Origin: Meiothermus cerbereus DSM 11376
GTDB lineage: Bacteria > Deinococcota > Deinococci > Deinococcales > Thermaceae
Assembly: GCF_000620065.1 (NCBI RefSeq)
Contig: NZ_KK211061.1
Location: 106,585 to 170,584, forward strand
Reading direction: 5' to 3'
Length of the DNA: 64,000 nucleotides
Positions 63,571 to 64,000 of the stretch are shown here, piece by piece (the stretch's first letter is position 1; every line of letters starts with the position of its first letter). The notes beneath the pieces were generated by a model. It was given only the letters and a program-made list of their open reading frames with translations, did not search any database and had not been told where the DNA came from. The position numbers were made by a program, and so were the translations under genes.

Positions 63571-63615
63571 AACCCCCATATCTAGTGCCACACGGCGTGG
63601 CTGGGGGAGTTCTTG
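63571..63615 (+). promoter_or_regulatory. Structured nrdJ leader with NrdR-box-like site
   Basis: 63573-63588 (CCCCCATATCTAGTGC) matches much of the NrdR box pattern acaCwAtATaTwGtgt. The same stretch forms the 5' arm of a nested stem: CCCCC (63573-63577) with GGGGG (~63604-63608), and inner GCCAC/GTGGC. The region lies shortly before the GGAGGA ribosome site. Nothing else was recognised in 63336-63634. No cobalamin-riboswitch B12 box was seen. Confidence 0.35.
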
Positions 63616-63634
63616 CCTAACATTGGAGGAGTCC

Positions 63635-64000
63635 ATGAATAGCTTTAAACCCGCACTTTTTGACGACCATGCCCAGGCAATTGCCAAACGTCAATACATG
63701 CAGCCTGGTGATGGGGATATATATGGAATGTTTCGTCGGGTGGCTGCCTGGGTGGCCTCAGCCGAAAGGTCTGAACAAGATAAACAATACTGGAGCGAGC
63801 AGTTTTACCAGTTGATGGCCTCCAAGCGCTTCTGTCCGGGGGGGCGGGTGCTGGCGGGTGCGGGAACCCAGCACGGCAATGTCCTCAACTGTTTTGTGCA
63901 GGGGGCGACCGAACATGACCCCAGTAGCTTTGAAGGCATCATGGAAGTGGCCACCAAGCTGGCCCTGGTGACCAAGGTGGGTGGGGGCAATGGGGTTAAC
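63635..64000 (+). CDS. nrdJ: Class II (adenosylcobalamin-dependent) ribonucleotide reductase, N-terminal fragment
   Basis: The first 122 codons are present, running off the window edge. GGAGGA lies 4 nt before the ATG. The segment FCPGGRVLAGAGTQHGNVLNCFVQG, followed by SFEGIMEVATKLALVTKVGGGNGVN, is the conserved beginning of the catalytic barrel, with the Cys that takes part in the redox pair (NCFV). Class II enzymes convert ribonucleotides to deoxyribonucleotides using vitamin B12 and are standard in Thermus relatives. Family assignment from the N-terminus is good; any intein further in cannot be excluded. Confidence 0.83.
   Translation, partial: MNSFKPALFDDHAQAIAKRQYMQPGDGDIYGMFRRVAAWVASAERSEQDKQYWSEQFYQLMASKRFCPGGRVLAGAGTQHGNVLNCFVQGATEHDPSSFEGIMEVATKLALVTKVGGGNGVN

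Noticed and set aside
63336-63634. Cobalamin riboswitch upstream of the B12-dependent reductase
   Set aside because: Functionally attractive, but no B12-box consensus was recognised. Only a local stem and an NrdR-box-like motif are visible.

Overview
The window comes from a moderately GC-rich thermophile of the Deinococcus-Thermus phylum, most likely Meiothermus. This rests on a DnaE and AsnS of Thermus type, a class II ribonucleotide reductase, an EF-G-2-like GTPase, Liv-type transport, many promoters whose -10 box sits 6-9 nt before the start codon (leaderless mRNAs), and heavy use of CTCGAG. The species call is inference from protein resemblance. No tRNA, rRNA, CRISPR array, transposase gene or prophage was recognised; the only RNA gene seen is tmRNA.

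Layout. 1-8.9 kb: the 3' end of scpB, a degenerate ComB paralogue, a WecG/TagA glycosyltransferase, a secreted parvulin, a protoporphyrinogen-oxidase-like flavoprotein, an ABC ATPase divergent from a Crp-family regulator, canonical comB, and asnS. 9.0-12.9 kb: dnaE with an in-frame repeat insertion. 13-28.2 kb: a block on the minus strand that reads as a complete route from tryptophan to a dearomatised CoA thioester. It holds tryptophan dioxygenase, arylformamidase, kynureninase, 2-aminobenzoate-CoA ligase, 2-aminobenzoyl-CoA monooxygenase/reductase, acyl-CoA dehydrogenase, a crotonase, an SDR, a Rid-family deaminase, a MarR regulator, and a five-gene Liv-type transporter. The genes overlap or nearly touch.

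28.4-35.1 kb: a secreted S8 protease lipoprotein, a second lipoprotein, a small outer-membrane-like barrel and a small protein, divergent from a large SARP-type ATPase/TPR regulator. 35.2-41 kb: an orphan molybdenum-hydroxylase large subunit, an acetamidase/formamidase, a MoxR ATPase, tsaD and a secreted protein. 41-49.6 kb: secA, two metallophosphoesterases, a DUF1648 protein, and the aroF-tyrA operon behind an apparent transcription attenuator whose leader peptide carries Phe-Phe-Gly-Tyr-Phe-Tyr-Trp. 49.6-64 kb: ssrA, a VWA membrane protein, an EF-G-like GTPase, marC, a GAF-GGDEF protein, recN, argR, gmk-rpoZ, a GH13 enzyme and the start of nrdJ.

Three families of dispersed intergenic repeats (called A, B and C here) occupy most of the larger gaps, often directly against a stop codon and often next to one another. 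One family-B copy supplies the last 21 codons of the arylformamidase gene. The strongest candidates for new biology are the aroF attenuator, the joined kynurenine/2-aminobenzoyl-CoA cluster with its unusual Rid and crotonase proteins, and the repeat elements that have entered coding sequence.
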